From: Symsagittifera roscoffensis
Taxonomy: Eukaryota; Xenacoelomorpha; Acoela; Convolutidae
Direction: 5' to 3'
Assembly: GCF_963678635.1 (NCBI RefSeq)
Contig: NC_087062.1
Location: 31,210,833 to 31,274,832 of the forward strand
Length of the DNA stretch: 64,000 nt
Positions 9,301-18,375 of this stretch are shown in pieces. Both the position numbers and the translations under genes were made by a program. Positions within the stretch are counted from its first letter, which is position 1; every line of letters begins with the position of its first letter. The notes beneath the pieces were generated by a model. It worked only from the letters and a program-made list of their open reading frames with translations, searched no databases and was not told where the DNA came from.

Positions 9301-11072
9301 TTCACGACGTGATTTGCTGATCTTCCTTTTCTATCAAACAGTGATTTAAAATTTTTGTAGAATTTTTCTTTCCACGGATCCGACTGTTCGCACAGCATGA
9401 TATCAAATCTGGATTTTTTCGTTGGAGCGGGTCTTTGTGTAGTGGTTATGCCTATCTTGTTTTGTAGGTCTAACCCTAGTATACATCGCGTCCTTCGTTC
9501 AGTAATCAGAAAAGTAGCCTTTGGGACTTCCCAACCGGCGGATCTTATGTTGGCCTTCACCGCCCCCAATATTGCTATTGGTTTTTTATTATAGTCCACG
9601 AATTGCGCTGGTAAATACAATTTCTCGACTGGAGTAAATTGTATTTTTTCTGATAACTCAAGAATTTGTTTTGCTACTGTCCAATTTATGAATGAAATTG
9701 GACTACCGGTGTCCACCGTCATATTTATTATCTGATTGTCAATTCGGATTAAAGCCTTCAGTGACTTCATCCTTCCTGATGATGAGTCATTCCGTATGTC
9801 AATCTTTTTCGTTTCTAGTTCGTTAACCCCGCTGTTTTCTTTCATTTTTTCATCAATGTATCTGTTGATCATCTCTACTTCGCTGTCTTTCTGTTCCACT
9901 GCCATAACCTCGAATTCTTCGCATGAATCGAATGTTTGTATCAGATTACATTCTCCTTCCGAACTCTCTGTATTTTCAGTTATTTCACTGACCTGTTGTG
10001 ACCGGCACATTCGAGCAAAATGATTTGGTTTGTTACAATTCTTACACTGTTTTCCCATCGCTGCACAATTTTTCAAGTGACCGTCTACAAATGGTCTACC
10101 ACACCTGTTGCAGGGTTTTCTGTCCTCTGCGTTACTATTGTTTGGTAACCCTCTCCCCTCTTGTTGTTTCCGTCTATTTCTTTCACGATAGGGTTTTTTA
10201 TTGCTTTGATTCCTGTTACCAACCACCATAATTGGTTCTTGTTTGACTTTAATCTGTGGTCCTTGGTGAAGTGTTGCTTGTGCAGTTCCCAGAGTAGTTT
10301 TCTGAAATTCTTGAGTCGATTGTTTACTCTGCTCAAATTTTATTGCCCTTTTTAATACTTCTTCGGGAGGTAGCGTTTCGAACGTGAGTGTATCCTGTAG
10401 AACTGGGCTTCGCATTTTCGAAATAAAGAGATCTCTGACCAATTCGTCTTCCAAAGTGTCCAATGCTGACTTAGCTGCTTGTGCAGTTAGTGCTGCATGA
10501 AATGATTCTAAAGATTCTCCTACTTCCTGTGCTCTATTGAATAATTTGTACCGCTCGTACGTAATACTTTGGCATTTTTCAAAAGTTTCCTTTGCCAATC
10601 TAACCATCTCCTTAAACTGCAGTTTCGAAATTTCCACATGTGGATTTTTCTGAACAAATCTTTTCTTTCCTTCAGTCCCAAACGCAAGAAATAGTCTAGA
10701 TACTAATCGCTTCTGAACTTCGTTATAGTAAATATTGTGGCCCACCTTGGGTCCTCTTTCTCTTCGCTCTTCATTTTCAGCTGCCACTCTATCTCTCAAC
10801 AATCTATCTCTTGCTTCTCTTGCTGCTGTTGCAGCAGCAGATTCGCCGTCTCTGGGTGTTTCTGGACGGGGTTCCGGCTCCTCTAATACTGGTTTGGGAT
10901 CTTCCAGCATAACTTCAGGGTTTACATTTTCTTTTACTGTCACCGCCATCAGAAACTGATCTAACCATACTTTAAAATTCCAAGGTGGATCTGAGTTCGC
11001 TGTGGTCCAATATACAGGAATTCCTATGTCAGTTCTGTTATCCTGAGCAAAGAATCCTGCTGGCTGCGCCAT
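6294..11072 (-). CDS. gag-pol: gypsy Gag-Pol polyprotein, frame-broken at its end
   Basis: 1,592 codons encoding the structural protein and most enzymes of the retrotransposon. Gag occupies roughly residues 1-430, with a proline/glutamate-rich stretch near 50-110 and two zinc knuckles (an atypical one near 321, then canonical CKNCNKPNHFARMC near 341). Protease follows (VDTGSP near 450), then reverse transcriptase (FLDDILI near 763), RNase H (KCDASHSGLGASL near 925; TDHKALTSA near 995), an unusual charged linker of about 300 residues, and integrase (HHCC-type zinc region near 1409-1447; core Asp near 1475; KTDQ near 1543; catalytic Glu in GLVERT near 1570). The ATG at 11,072 uses the last base of the 5' LTR. 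The frame stops just after the catalytic Glu because of a single-base difference in a run of G. Confidence 0.95.
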   Translation of the reverse strand: MAQPAGFFAQDNRTDIGIPVYWTTANSDPPWNFKVWLDQFLMAVTVKENVNPEVMLEDPKPVLEEPEPRPETPRDGESAAATAAREARDRLLRDRVAAENEERRERGPKVGHNIYYNEVQKRLVSRLFLAFGTEGKKRFVQKNPHVEISKLQFKEMVRLAKETFEKCQSITYERYKLFNRAQEVGESLESFHAALTAQAAKSALDTLEDELVRDLFISKMRSPVLQDTLTFETLPPEEVLKRAIKFEQSKQSTQEFQKTTLGTAQATLHQGPQIKVKQEPIMVVGNRNQSNKKPYRERNRRKQQEGRGLPNNSNAEDRKPCNRCGRPFVDGHLKNCAAMGKQCKNCNKPNHFARMCRSQQVSEITENTESSEGECNLIQTFDSCEEFEVMAVEQKDSEVEMINRYIDEKMKENSGVNELETKKIDIRNDSSSGRMKSLKALIRIDNQIINMTVDTGSPISFINWTVAKQILELSEKIQFTPVEKLYLPAQFVDYNKKPIAILGAVKANIRSAGWEVPKATFLITERRTRCILGLDLQNKIGITTTQRPAPTKKSRFDIMLCEQSDPWKEKFYKNFKSLFDRKGRSANHVVNTTFKYPLCPIQEKGRRIPIHVQGKVEKEIEKLLLEGHIQKLDKCTSDCFIAPIVITVKKDDTIKLALDAKPINRQLYKNKYQMPNVEELLDGVSQIVTAQTAGTLFFTVLDLKYAYSQLKLNPQTARQCNFNIVGGKATGTYRFLTGFYGLADMPAEFQKAMDRTLNHSKNTFCFLDDILIVSKGSEIEHENLIIDVLSKLDKENLSLKLVKCEFFKTEVNWLGHKLSESGVTPKITKTEAILKLEHPKSLKQLRSFLGSINHLAKFIPNAANLTEKLRPLLREENEKKKLKNIKIPVKKFEWGTEHNEVFEEIKKAVANITKLNYYDPNRDTRVKCDASHSGLGASLEQQTEKNEWIPIAFASRYLNNQEKKYSTNELELLAVVWSVDRFKHYLLGKEFVIVTDHKALTSALEGNKSNKTYQSRLTRWVDRLLPYPFKIVHIPGKDMGIVDYLSREPSGEPWLETKLDEKFVVTSIECFHRALDCLYSRLSDTDVIIPSEKILEYSQQQKREEKLLESRRGCYSNRTVKNRTKLDRNENGGDSDFLTDKNVLKQKNTRVNFNRAIQSVNLVKNRRVISEKMEDGRMKKKSVRIEDGRTQTQEENDQVAEAEITETTFHRTCRIRRTLDRTEDSFDEDSCTARAAIWEKDAEETKNLLSIWDLVSKDQELPGNIRELEAMTQMVTSSPRGSPAKSIIEVDLTADDDDFGPEVSAVQTSRRIKEGKTQLAGALTDVGDSGNFTLSKLFDKTLLAELISEDVWMDRLRRVIERKDRAGFELMGPYTNPLWNQLSVVDDCILVDNRIAVPAQLRQAVLKRIHRGHPGQEAMIDVSNYLWWPHMHKDIVNLAEECRECTRYGKNAKYIIPKNSSQPLPLLSQPGQEVQLDYAGPLEDHKGKKIYLLVAIDRFSKFPSVKVTKSTGGKSTIKFLRSYIDTHGIPESIKTDQFSGFKGKAMKKFCLEHNIEQKFCPVGDHRGCGLVERTIQTIKRRLGVMLLGVKRM
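11054..11071 (-). promoter_or_regulatory. tRNA primer-binding site, tRNA-Ser-like
   Basis: Directly after the 5' LTR the minus strand reads TGGCGCAGCCAGCAGGAT. TGG pairs with the CCA end of a tRNA. The next bases fit the acceptor and T-stem of a serine tRNA (acceptor strand GGCTGCG, T-stem CCTGC). Serine tRNA priming is known for several gypsy lineages. The site also encodes Gag residues 1-7. Confidence 0.75.
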
Positions 11073-11365
11073 GTGATAACCCTAATCTGCGGAGCGTGTT
11101 AGGAAGAAGAATAAGATGGATAATGTAAATTTACTGTTGTTAGTTTTGTCCTGTTCTTAGTTAATAACTGATAGTTTGTTACTGCTTTTCAGTATGAGAT
11201 ATGAACACACTGAACAACTCAAACTTTAGTGTTGGACAACAACGCATGACCTTGACCACTTACATAATAATAACATAATAAATAGTTAGCACATATGGTT
11301 ACTGCAGATGCAGTAGTTAACAACTGTCCTCAAGGTTGTGTACTACAGATGGCTGCACTACCACA
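11072..11365 (-). repeat. 5' LTR of the gypsy element
   Basis: 294 bp, identical by eye to 4,223-4,516, with TG...CA ends. It should hold the element's promoter; a TATTTATTATG stretch in element orientation is the only TATA-like motif I see. Confidence 0.95.
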
Positions 11366-11370
11366 AGAAG
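11366..11370. repeat. target-site duplication AGAAG, right
   Basis: Five bases matching 4,218-4,222, confirming both element ends. Confidence 0.9.
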
Positions 11371-11439
11371 GATTAAGATTTTTTCGTTACAAAACTGGTT
11401 CTCATGGCTCTTTTCCAGCTTCCGATCCCCTCACAAAAT

Positions 11440-11950
11440 TTATACGCCAATTTGCATCTGGGGTGGGGGGATTGTTGAAACTAGCTGGACTTCGATAGTC
11501 AAAAGTATATCTATTTTTCTGGCGGCGGAAGGGGCGACTTTAGGTTTGAGGTTATTTGTCTCGAGATGCGAACAGGGGTCTAATAGAAAATAGAATGAGA
11601 AAAGACTCCGCCCTGCCACTAAGGTTCCTCCGATCGACTTCAAGATATCGCCTTCTCTCCCAGTAACATTCATCGCTAACACATCATCCCCGCCTTTCTC
11701 ACACTCTTCTGCTGCACTGCCATTGGACAAGGGTAGCAACTGTCCCGAGAAGAGAGGGGTGAGGAGGGCCACTGTCTCGTATTTAGGCAGATGGGGTACA
11801 TAGCACAAGTCACAGACATCCACCTCCCCACCCGATCGCAGACCCCTGATGTTAATTACAGATTCAATAACATGAGTGTCGATAAAGACCTCTTCTAAAA
11901 AACAGATTGTCTGCATGTGTGGGGGATGTGAAAGAGACAAGGGTCGCTCA
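11440..11950 (-). CDS. probable soluble-domain exon of the membrane-protein gene
   Basis: About 165 codons of GC-richer, non-repetitive coding-like sequence (for example CFLEEVFIDTHVIESV, CDLCYVPHLPKYETVALLTP, RKIDILLTIEVQL). The hydrophobic/polar alternation suggests beta strands of an ectodomain, with a few cysteines. There is no convincing ATG. AG acceptors lie near 11,960, and several weak GT donors lie between about 11,430 and 11,480 (the frame closes at a TAA at 11,440). It is separated from the next exon on this strand (3394-4089) by the gypsy element, which therefore seems to sit in an intron. The link to the downstream exons is inference. Confidence 0.5.
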
Positions 11951-12404
11951 TGGGAATTGCCTTTTCCTTAAAGATTGAGACAATTCAAGCCTTTCCCATT
12001 GAAGCCTTTTCCAGCCTAGTGGAAAGAAAGATTCCTTCATCACAGTCAAGTTTTTGGCTTTTTTCTGCATTCCCCAATCTTTGAAAACCTACTTAAACAT
12101 TGTCAAACTGAATAAAACTCGTCGACATTGTGAACGAACTTACAAGTATATGTAGAGTATAACTGAGAAGCAGGATAGGATGTACGTTTGTTGAAAAACA
12201 ACGAAAGACATTTTAATTCAATTTTGGAAGTCAGCATTTTTAACATTTTCACAACCTCTTTTTTGTGGGCAATTGAACTTTTTGATAATTCAACATTTTT
12301 ATGTGAACAGTATTTTGAACAAATTCCAAAACCACGGCAAAAGCTGGCTGAATAGATAAATAATTCAATAAAATCAGCAACCAAAAATATTTGAAAAAAA
12401 AGCA

Positions 12405-13290
12405 AAACTAGTCATTAATTTACTAAAGTTTCAGACTCTAGGGTTAAAGGGTTTTCTTGGTTTAATTAAGATTTTTCGGCAAAAGTGATCTAAAAATTTG
12501 TCAACGAAATCATAAAACATACTTACTAATTGTATGTTAGCATGCGCTATCATTCTCCACACAAAACAGGGCGAGAACGAGTGCGAGTTTTTCAAATGGT
12601 CAAGTAAACTCGCCTGTTGACGTTGGTACAACACGGAACGAGCATCGCGCAACGCAGTGGTTTCCGTAGTTCAACATATTTGGGTCAACGTGTAAGGGCC
12701 ACGAGGACTGGCATCGTCTAATATCCACAGAAGATCGCCAGTCTTTAGACAATGTTCCGATGAAATGTGCCACTTAATACGTATGTTCAGTGTCGTCACA
12801 TATTTGTTGAGCCAACGGGTCCAAATCAAACCGCGTTCGCATACGACTGAGGAAGTGCTTATCGCGTAAGGTGATCAAAGTCTTCATCGAAGGTTAACGG
12901 CGGAAACTTAACGCAGCCTTGTTTTAATAAAAAAAAGGTTGTTGTCTGAATGTTGTCTAAAGACTGGCGATATTGTGTCGATATTAGACGATGCTAATCT
13001 TGGTGGTCATAACATGTTGGCCCAAGTTAGTATGTTGAATTACAGAAACGACTGCGTTGCTTAATGCTCGTTCCGTGTTGTACGAACGTCAACAAGCGAG
13101 TTACTCGACCATTTGTAAAACTCGCACTCGTTTTTGCCCTGTTAGGCGCGGAGGATGATAACGCATGCTATTGTACAGATAATTACTAGAAATCATGCAT
13201 TTCGTAACCAACATTTTTCAAATTTTACCGATATTGTTACGAAAACTAAAACAACCCTTTTACCTTAGAGTCGAAAACTTGAACTATTTT
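12405..13290. mobile_element. long foldback (inverted-repeat) element
   Basis: The left arm, about 12,405-12,755, is repeated in reverse complement at about 12,945-13,290; both arms carry, for example, GTACAACACGGAACGAGCAT or a close variant. Arms are roughly 340 bp at perhaps 80-85% identity, around a unique centre of about 190 bp. No transposase frame is visible. The outer ends contain a GACTCTAGGGTTAAAGGGTT-like block. The structure fits a non-autonomous foldback DNA transposon. Confidence 0.75.
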
Positions 13291-13719
13291 AGCTCTAGTT
13301 TCTGTTTCTACTCAAATATTCTTTGTTGCTAACTTTGTTAGTTTATTCATGAATTCAGCAAGTTTCTACAGTGTGTTCAGAAAGATATATCGATTTTTTC
13401 TCAATATTTTTCGCATAAATCTGCTGAAATATTGAAATTCCTAAAGGCCCACAACAATTGAGTTGGTGAAAAATTGTTGAAAGAATAATTTTAGACCTCC
13501 GAAAAAAGATGATTTTTGGAAATGAGTTATGAAACCATGAATTGAATTCTGTTTTTCTTTATTTTTAACAACCGTATCTCCTGCTCATCAGAACTTTTAC
13601 ATATGTCATAAAGTAATAGAAATTTGCATGGCCAAATGCAAACTAACTATTGTGAACACAGACAGCTGTAAAAAAGTGAAAATTTTATACAAGGTGGGGA
13701 AGTGGAAAAAAAATAATTA

Positions 13720-13762
13720 TTGTTTGCATTGGCCTGTTGTATTGTTTGCATTGGCCGGTTGT
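13720..13762. repeat. tandem 22-bp duplication at the edge of a foldback element
   Basis: TTGTTTGCATTGGCCTGTTG is followed at once by a near copy with GGCCGG. It abuts the left inverted repeat of the next element and may mark its insertion or a replication slip. Confidence 0.7.
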
Positions 13763-14068
13763 ACATGTACCTTTTAATAAAACTTGGCGAGTAGTCTCAC
13801 TACAAAAACAGAACAATCATAATTGTTTGGAAATTTTGGCTTTTTTTCAGTCTTTTGTTATGAAAAATGACATTTGGAGTTATCATGACGAACATATTTG
13901 ATCTTCGTTCTAAACCTAAGAAGCACGCATTTTGCCTTGGTAACACGTTAAACAACTTGAAAAAATTACAAAAGACTGAAAAAAGCCAAAATTTCCCAAC
14001 AATCATGATTGATCTGTTTTTGTAGTGAGACTACTCGCCAAGTTTTATTAAAAGGTACAAGTAAAACC
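13757..14068. mobile_element. MITE-like foldback element with ~100-bp terminal inverted repeats
   Basis: 13,757-13,860 and 13,965-14,068 are reverse complements with only a few mismatches (shared block GGCGAGTAGTCTCACTAC). The loop is about 105 bp. There is no coding capacity. The inner parts of the arms carry GGCTTTTTTTCAGTC, resembling the ends of the GGCTC family at 15.8-17.7 kb. Confidence 0.85.
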
Positions 14069-15360
14069 GCTGCACTGGTTCAGCCAAAAATACTACCCAA
14101 ATGTTAAGGTTTGGTAGCAAATTTCATACAGCCTCATTCTCATACCGGTTTAACAGCATGCAAATGAAATTGACTAGTTGATAGAGTAAAGCTGAGAACG
14201 TGAATGCAAACAACTTAATGGTGAAGAAGTTAGCTAGCCTAATGTCCACTTAAGTAGCAGTTGGTTGGGCCGACCACTGGCTCTAATTTTTAGTTCCCAA
14301 CTTCTGCTCGCAAGCTCGCATTATGCTGCACCGGCTGCTCCAGTAAATTATGAGCCCCCAATAAACCAATCAGACTCAGATAAATAGAATAAAACACATG
14401 TGTCTAATATACTTCCGTGCCTTATTAAAAAAAAAACGCCAGAAAATGTATTTCTGCATTGATTGGATTAACCACACAAATTAAACAGAGTAAAAATTAT
14501 GAATTGAATTGAAAACTTTTTCAAACCTGCGTGTTTTAATCTGGTTTTTCACGTGTGTTTTATAGCAGATAAAAACAGCTTGTGACTTTTTCCAGTCTCC
14601 CCCTTTGATTTTTTCTAAAATTCAATATATGAAAGTCTATTTAAAATGGACTTTTCATGTTATAAACTGCCTTAAATGTTACAGCGTCAACAGGTAAACA
14701 ACCAACCCCGCCCCCTCCCCCAATTAAAGTATAAAACAAAGCTGTTCAAAAATTGTTCATATGCCATTTTGCATGAAATGAAATGTTGTAAGCATTTGTT
14801 AACCTGTTCACGCTGACACGTTTTGCAGGGCGAAACACAAAAAGGCTCTTTTCTCTTTTCCCTCTCTCAATGCCCCCCACATTGCAAGCTTTTTGTTGTT
14901 TATTTTTTGCTTTCTTCCACTTAAGAATATCAAGCTTATTTCCAATTCCACCTTTGATTCTTTTTCTCAAACTCGTTTTAGGAAAGTTTATTTTAAAAGA
15001 CTTTTTAATGATCTAAGCTGCAACAGGACTTCTCGTATATCAAACAAAACCTTGAATATTGAGATTACCCTCTTTTGCCAGCCGACAATCACAAGCTGAA
15101 AGTTTTTCGTTTCTTAAAAAACGAGAACATTTTGAATATTTCGAACAAAAAATATTTCTCAATTAAAGATAAGAACAAAAAAGAGCTCTTCCCCCCCCCC
15201 CCACCCAACAACCAAATTTTCACCAGCAATTTCTCTTTTGTGATTGTCCAATTGTTACAAAATTTGGCAAGCGAATAATTAGGCTATGAAAAACATATTT
15301 AATCCTCGCATCTAAGCTTTTAAAACCCCTCGTTACGCCCGAAAATTGATGGTTATGTAA
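14069..15360. other. noncoding stretch
   Basis: AT-rich, with C-rich patches near 14,700 and 15,190. No coding frame, RNA gene or ordered repeat that I can support. Confidence 0.55.
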
Positions 15361-15372
15361 TTATTGATGCTT

Positions 15373-15448
15373 ATGAGGCCATTAGCATAGTGGTAAGGCG
15401 TTCACTTCGAGAGCGTCTGATCGTGTAATCGATCCCCTGTCAAGGCAA
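15373..15448 (+). pseudogene. tRNA-like sequence (tRNA pseudogene or SINE head)
   Basis: TAGCATAGTGGTAAGG (15,381-15,396) resembles a polymerase III A box, and GTGTAATCGATCCCC (15,421-15,435) a decayed B box, at the spacing found in tRNAs. Between them CGTTC/GAGCG can pair around a loop containing TTCG, like an anticodon arm. The T arm is damaged, so it is not a working tRNA. A tRNA-derived SINE is an alternative; I did not find a second full copy. Confidence 0.35.
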
Positions 15449-15787
15449 TGATAGTGAGTGAGGACGAGCTCTCATTTGACCTCTAGCTTCAGGTCTACCA
15501 TAGCCTCATCAACTACGGCTGCAGTAGTGGTACCACGTGAAAGTTCTAGACGCAAAAAACGGCCTTGAGTCGAAAAAAGAGCTTCGTTCAACAAAATAAC
15601 TGTCTGGAAGGTGTAGAAATAAGAGAAACCGACTATGCTTAGACAGGTTGGATGACCTTTCAATGATTCTCTGCGAACCGCAGAAACCGCAATTATTAGG
15701 TGCGGAGGGAAGGAAAAAGAGCCCAAGAAAATTAGGCTCTCTTTCAGTCGCCCTACAAATTTTTCTGAAAATCAATATGTGAAAATC

Positions 15788-15990
15788 GGCTCTTTTTCCT
15801 TCCTTCCCACCTCACTCAAACATGAAATTTATGGTCTAACGAATGGTTTTACAAAGTTAATTATGAAGACCAAATATGTTTGTTATGGCCTAATCAGTCT
15901 GCATGTCAAATTTCACGACAATCGGACAAAGTGAACAGTAGCTTCAAATATAAAATTTGCAGGTGGGGTGGGGGGGAAGGAAAAAAGTCT
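15788..15990. mobile_element. GGCTC-end MITE, subtype 1, copy 1
   Basis: Starts GGCTCTTTTTCC and ends in a purine-rich segment that is its approximate reverse complement (GGTGGGG...GGAAGGAAAAAAG). The interior phrase TATGGTCTAACGA is shared with copies at 17,257-17,450 and 18,262-18,375. Confidence 0.6.
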
Positions 15991-16054
15991 GAAAGTTTAA
16001 TTAAAATGACTTTTCATGTAATAAATTGCATTAAAATGTGTCAGCGTGAACAAG

Positions 16055-16668
16055 CAGGCGTGGATCTAGGAAATTCTCGAGGAGGGCGGATTTTCAAAAA
16101 AACGTTGAAAATTTTGGCTCTTTTCCAGTTCCCCCCTTTTCAAATTCAATTTTGAAAAGCTTAATTAACGTTGTCATAATGCAATGACATTTGGCGTGGT
16201 GAACAAATCGACAATTGTGAACAGATTTGTTCTTCATACTTTACAGCGTAACATCACGCATTTAGCCGTAATAACACGTTAAACAAAAATAAAACTCGGT
16301 ATTTTGAAAGGGGGGGGGGACTGGAAAAGAGCCAAAATTTTGTCGACTTTTTTTTTGATCAATGTTGTTGATTTTTTGAGCTCTCTTAAACCTTTATAAA
16401 GACCCTAGATTGACCAAATTTTCGGCGCTGCAGGCAAATTTTTGAAAAAAAAGAACAAAAAAGGCGTTTTTAAGCTTTTTTTGAAAATTTTGTCCAAAAA
16501 TCGCGTTTTTTCGCCGCGCGCTACCCCCTCAAAACTAGTATAGATTGGCGCCAAGAGAACCTTGAAAAATTTTAAGGTCAGTCAGCCAAAAATTAGGGGG
16601 GGCATTTGGGTCGGCTGGGGGTCGAATCCCTGAGAGGAGAGCGCGTCCGCCCCCCAAATCCGCTACTG
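16055..16668. mobile_element. degenerate hAT-like non-autonomous element
   Basis: The left end CAGGCGTGGATCTAGG and the reverse complement of the right end, CAGTAGCGGATTTGGG, both resemble the CAG-GGCGGAT termini common in hAT-derived MITEs. Flanking octamers TGAACAAG and GCAACAAG agree at 6 of 8 positions. A second small element (16,116-16,333) is nested inside. No transposase is present. Confidence 0.4.
16116..16333. mobile_element. GGCTC-end MITE, subtype 2, copy 1
   Basis: 218 bp bounded by GGCTCTTTTCCAGT and its reverse complement ACTGGAAAAGAGCC, with inverted repeats of about 28 bp including a C-run/G-run. The interior ACATCACGCATTTAGCCG is conserved in the copy at 17,449-17,661. No coding frame. 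Confidence 0.75.
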
Positions 16669-17256
16669 CAACAAGTGAACAAAGTTGTACAATATTTCTG
16701 AAGTTCAAAACGCCGTGTGAACAATTTTTGAACAGCTTTGTTTTGTAATTTTATGAGGGGGTTGGGACACTGGAATGGAGCCAAAAATTATTTGTGAAAA
16801 CTCACAGTTGGGGAATGGAAAAAGAGCCGCATGCTATTATATAGCAGAATACGTAGTTTGTCGCAATACGAAGAACAAATCTTAACTTCCAAAAAAGTCG
16901 GAACAATAATGGGATGATCGCAAAAGAGAGCAAAAAGGTTCATAATAACCGTATCTCAGCCGAGCAGAACTTCCACACGTTCATCCCTGAGCCCTGTTTA
17001 TTCTCGAACCACTCATCTGAACAGCGGCTCAGCCCAAATGCGGAACAGAAGATAATGATGTGATAATACTCAAGCTGTTGCCGCATTTTTAAGCAGAAAC
17101 TACAAAGTTTCTCTATCTTAGGTCAATTGACTGTTCGGTATTTAAGGTCAATGCAAAAAGCACGTTCAATATTCGCTGCGCAATGAATTGAAATTGGATA
17201 TTGTATGGACAATGTAGGTACCTCTGTATGCATGTTAAGTATCCATGGCAGCCTGC

Positions 17257-17450
17257 GGCTCTTTTTCCTTTTCCCCCCACCTCACACAAGCATCAATTTT
17301 ATGGTCTAACGATTAATTTTACAAGGTTGGTTATGAAGATCAAATATGTTTGTCATGGCTTAATTCATCAGCATGTCAGTTTTCTTGACAATCGGACAAT
17401 GTGAACAGTAATTTTATTTATAAAAAATTGCAGGTGGGGGGAAAAGGAGG
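17257..17450. mobile_element. GGCTC-end MITE, subtype 1, copy 2
   Basis: Matches 15,788-15,990 over most of its length. It lies head to tail with the subtype 2 copy at 17,449, sharing the GGCTC junction. Confidence 0.6.
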
Positions 17451-17661
17451 CTCTTTTCCAGCTTCCCCCCTTTCAAATTCACATTTGAAAAGCTTATTTT
17501 ACCTTGTCAAAATGCAATGAAACTTGGCGTGGTGAACAAATCGACCACTGTGAACAAATTTGTTCTTCGTACATTACAGCGTAATATCACGCATTTAGCC
17601 GTAATAACACGTAAAACAAACATAAACTCGGTATTTTGAAAGGGGGGACTGAAAAAGAGCC
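17449..17661. mobile_element. GGCTC-end MITE, subtype 2, copy 2
   Basis: 213 bp with inverted ends GGCTCTTTTCCAG and CTGAAAAAGAGCC. Similar to 16,116-16,333 throughout (roughly 85-90% by eye). Confidence 0.75.
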
Positions 17662-18261
17662 GAAACGGAAAAAAAAAGCCCAGCCCGCATCTTCAAAACT
17701 GACAAATGAATAAAAAACGGTCGTCCTTGCAAAATGTGTTGGAATGAATCATCAAAATTGAAAACACGCTGCATGCCAACAAGTTTTGTCTTCATAAACG
17801 ACCTCGTAAAATTAATGACAACACCGATCGATTGTTATTTATATCCCATGAGCGAAACGGTAAAAAAGCCAACTAATTGTTCCTTTAATTGCAAGCACAA
17901 AAAATGTTGCATCATACTGTAAATTGTGTTTTTCCTATTTTGAGAGATTAAGGTATAAGTAGTCGATCAAAACTTGAAGATAGCCGCCTATCACAAAAAA
18001 AACTTTTTAAAAAAGAAGCTTTCTGGGGGCAACCGCCTAGCGGGCTGTGTGTATGTATGCGTAGCTAAGATTGCTTCCTTCTTCCACGAACGCTACTTGG
18101 TTGCCTTCGCGTGTAAAGTTTTTTTTGCCCAAAACATTTGTATCTTTAAAGATCTTGCAAAAAAAAGGTTATTTTTGAAGGAGGTTATCTTGCAAGATCT
18201 TGCAAGATAACCTCCCGTGATCGACTATGGTACTGTCTCGCAAGTTGTCATTTGAGTTTTT

Positions 18262-18375
18262 GGCTTTTTTTCTTTTCACTCACTTCACATAAACATCAAT
18301 TTTAAGGTGTAACGAGGGGTCTTACAAAGTTAAGTATAAAAAACCAACTATGTTTATCATTGCCTTATTAGTCCT
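18262..18375. repeat. GGCTC-end MITE, subtype 1, 5' fragment
   Basis: Shares the left half of the subtype 1 copies, then stops at CAGTGGCGTGCGCAG, itself like a hAT terminus. It is probably truncated by a later insertion. Confidence 0.45.

Larger units (their letters stand above)
4223..11365 (-). mobile_element. full-length Ty3/gypsy LTR retrotransposon
   Basis: A 7,143-bp element bounded by 294-bp direct repeats with TG...CA ends and flanked by AGAAG duplications. Reading on the minus strand it has, in order: 5' LTR (11,072-11,365), tRNA primer site, gag with two zinc knuckles, protease, reverse transcriptase, RNase H, integrase, a long hydrophilic C-terminal frame, a polypurine tract and the 3' LTR (4,223-4,516). 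The LTRs look identical base for base, so insertion was recent. It sits, in the same orientation, between two exons of the host membrane-protein gene. One frame break separates the two reading frames. There is no env-like frame: the last frame lacks a signal peptide and membrane segments. Confidence 0.95.
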
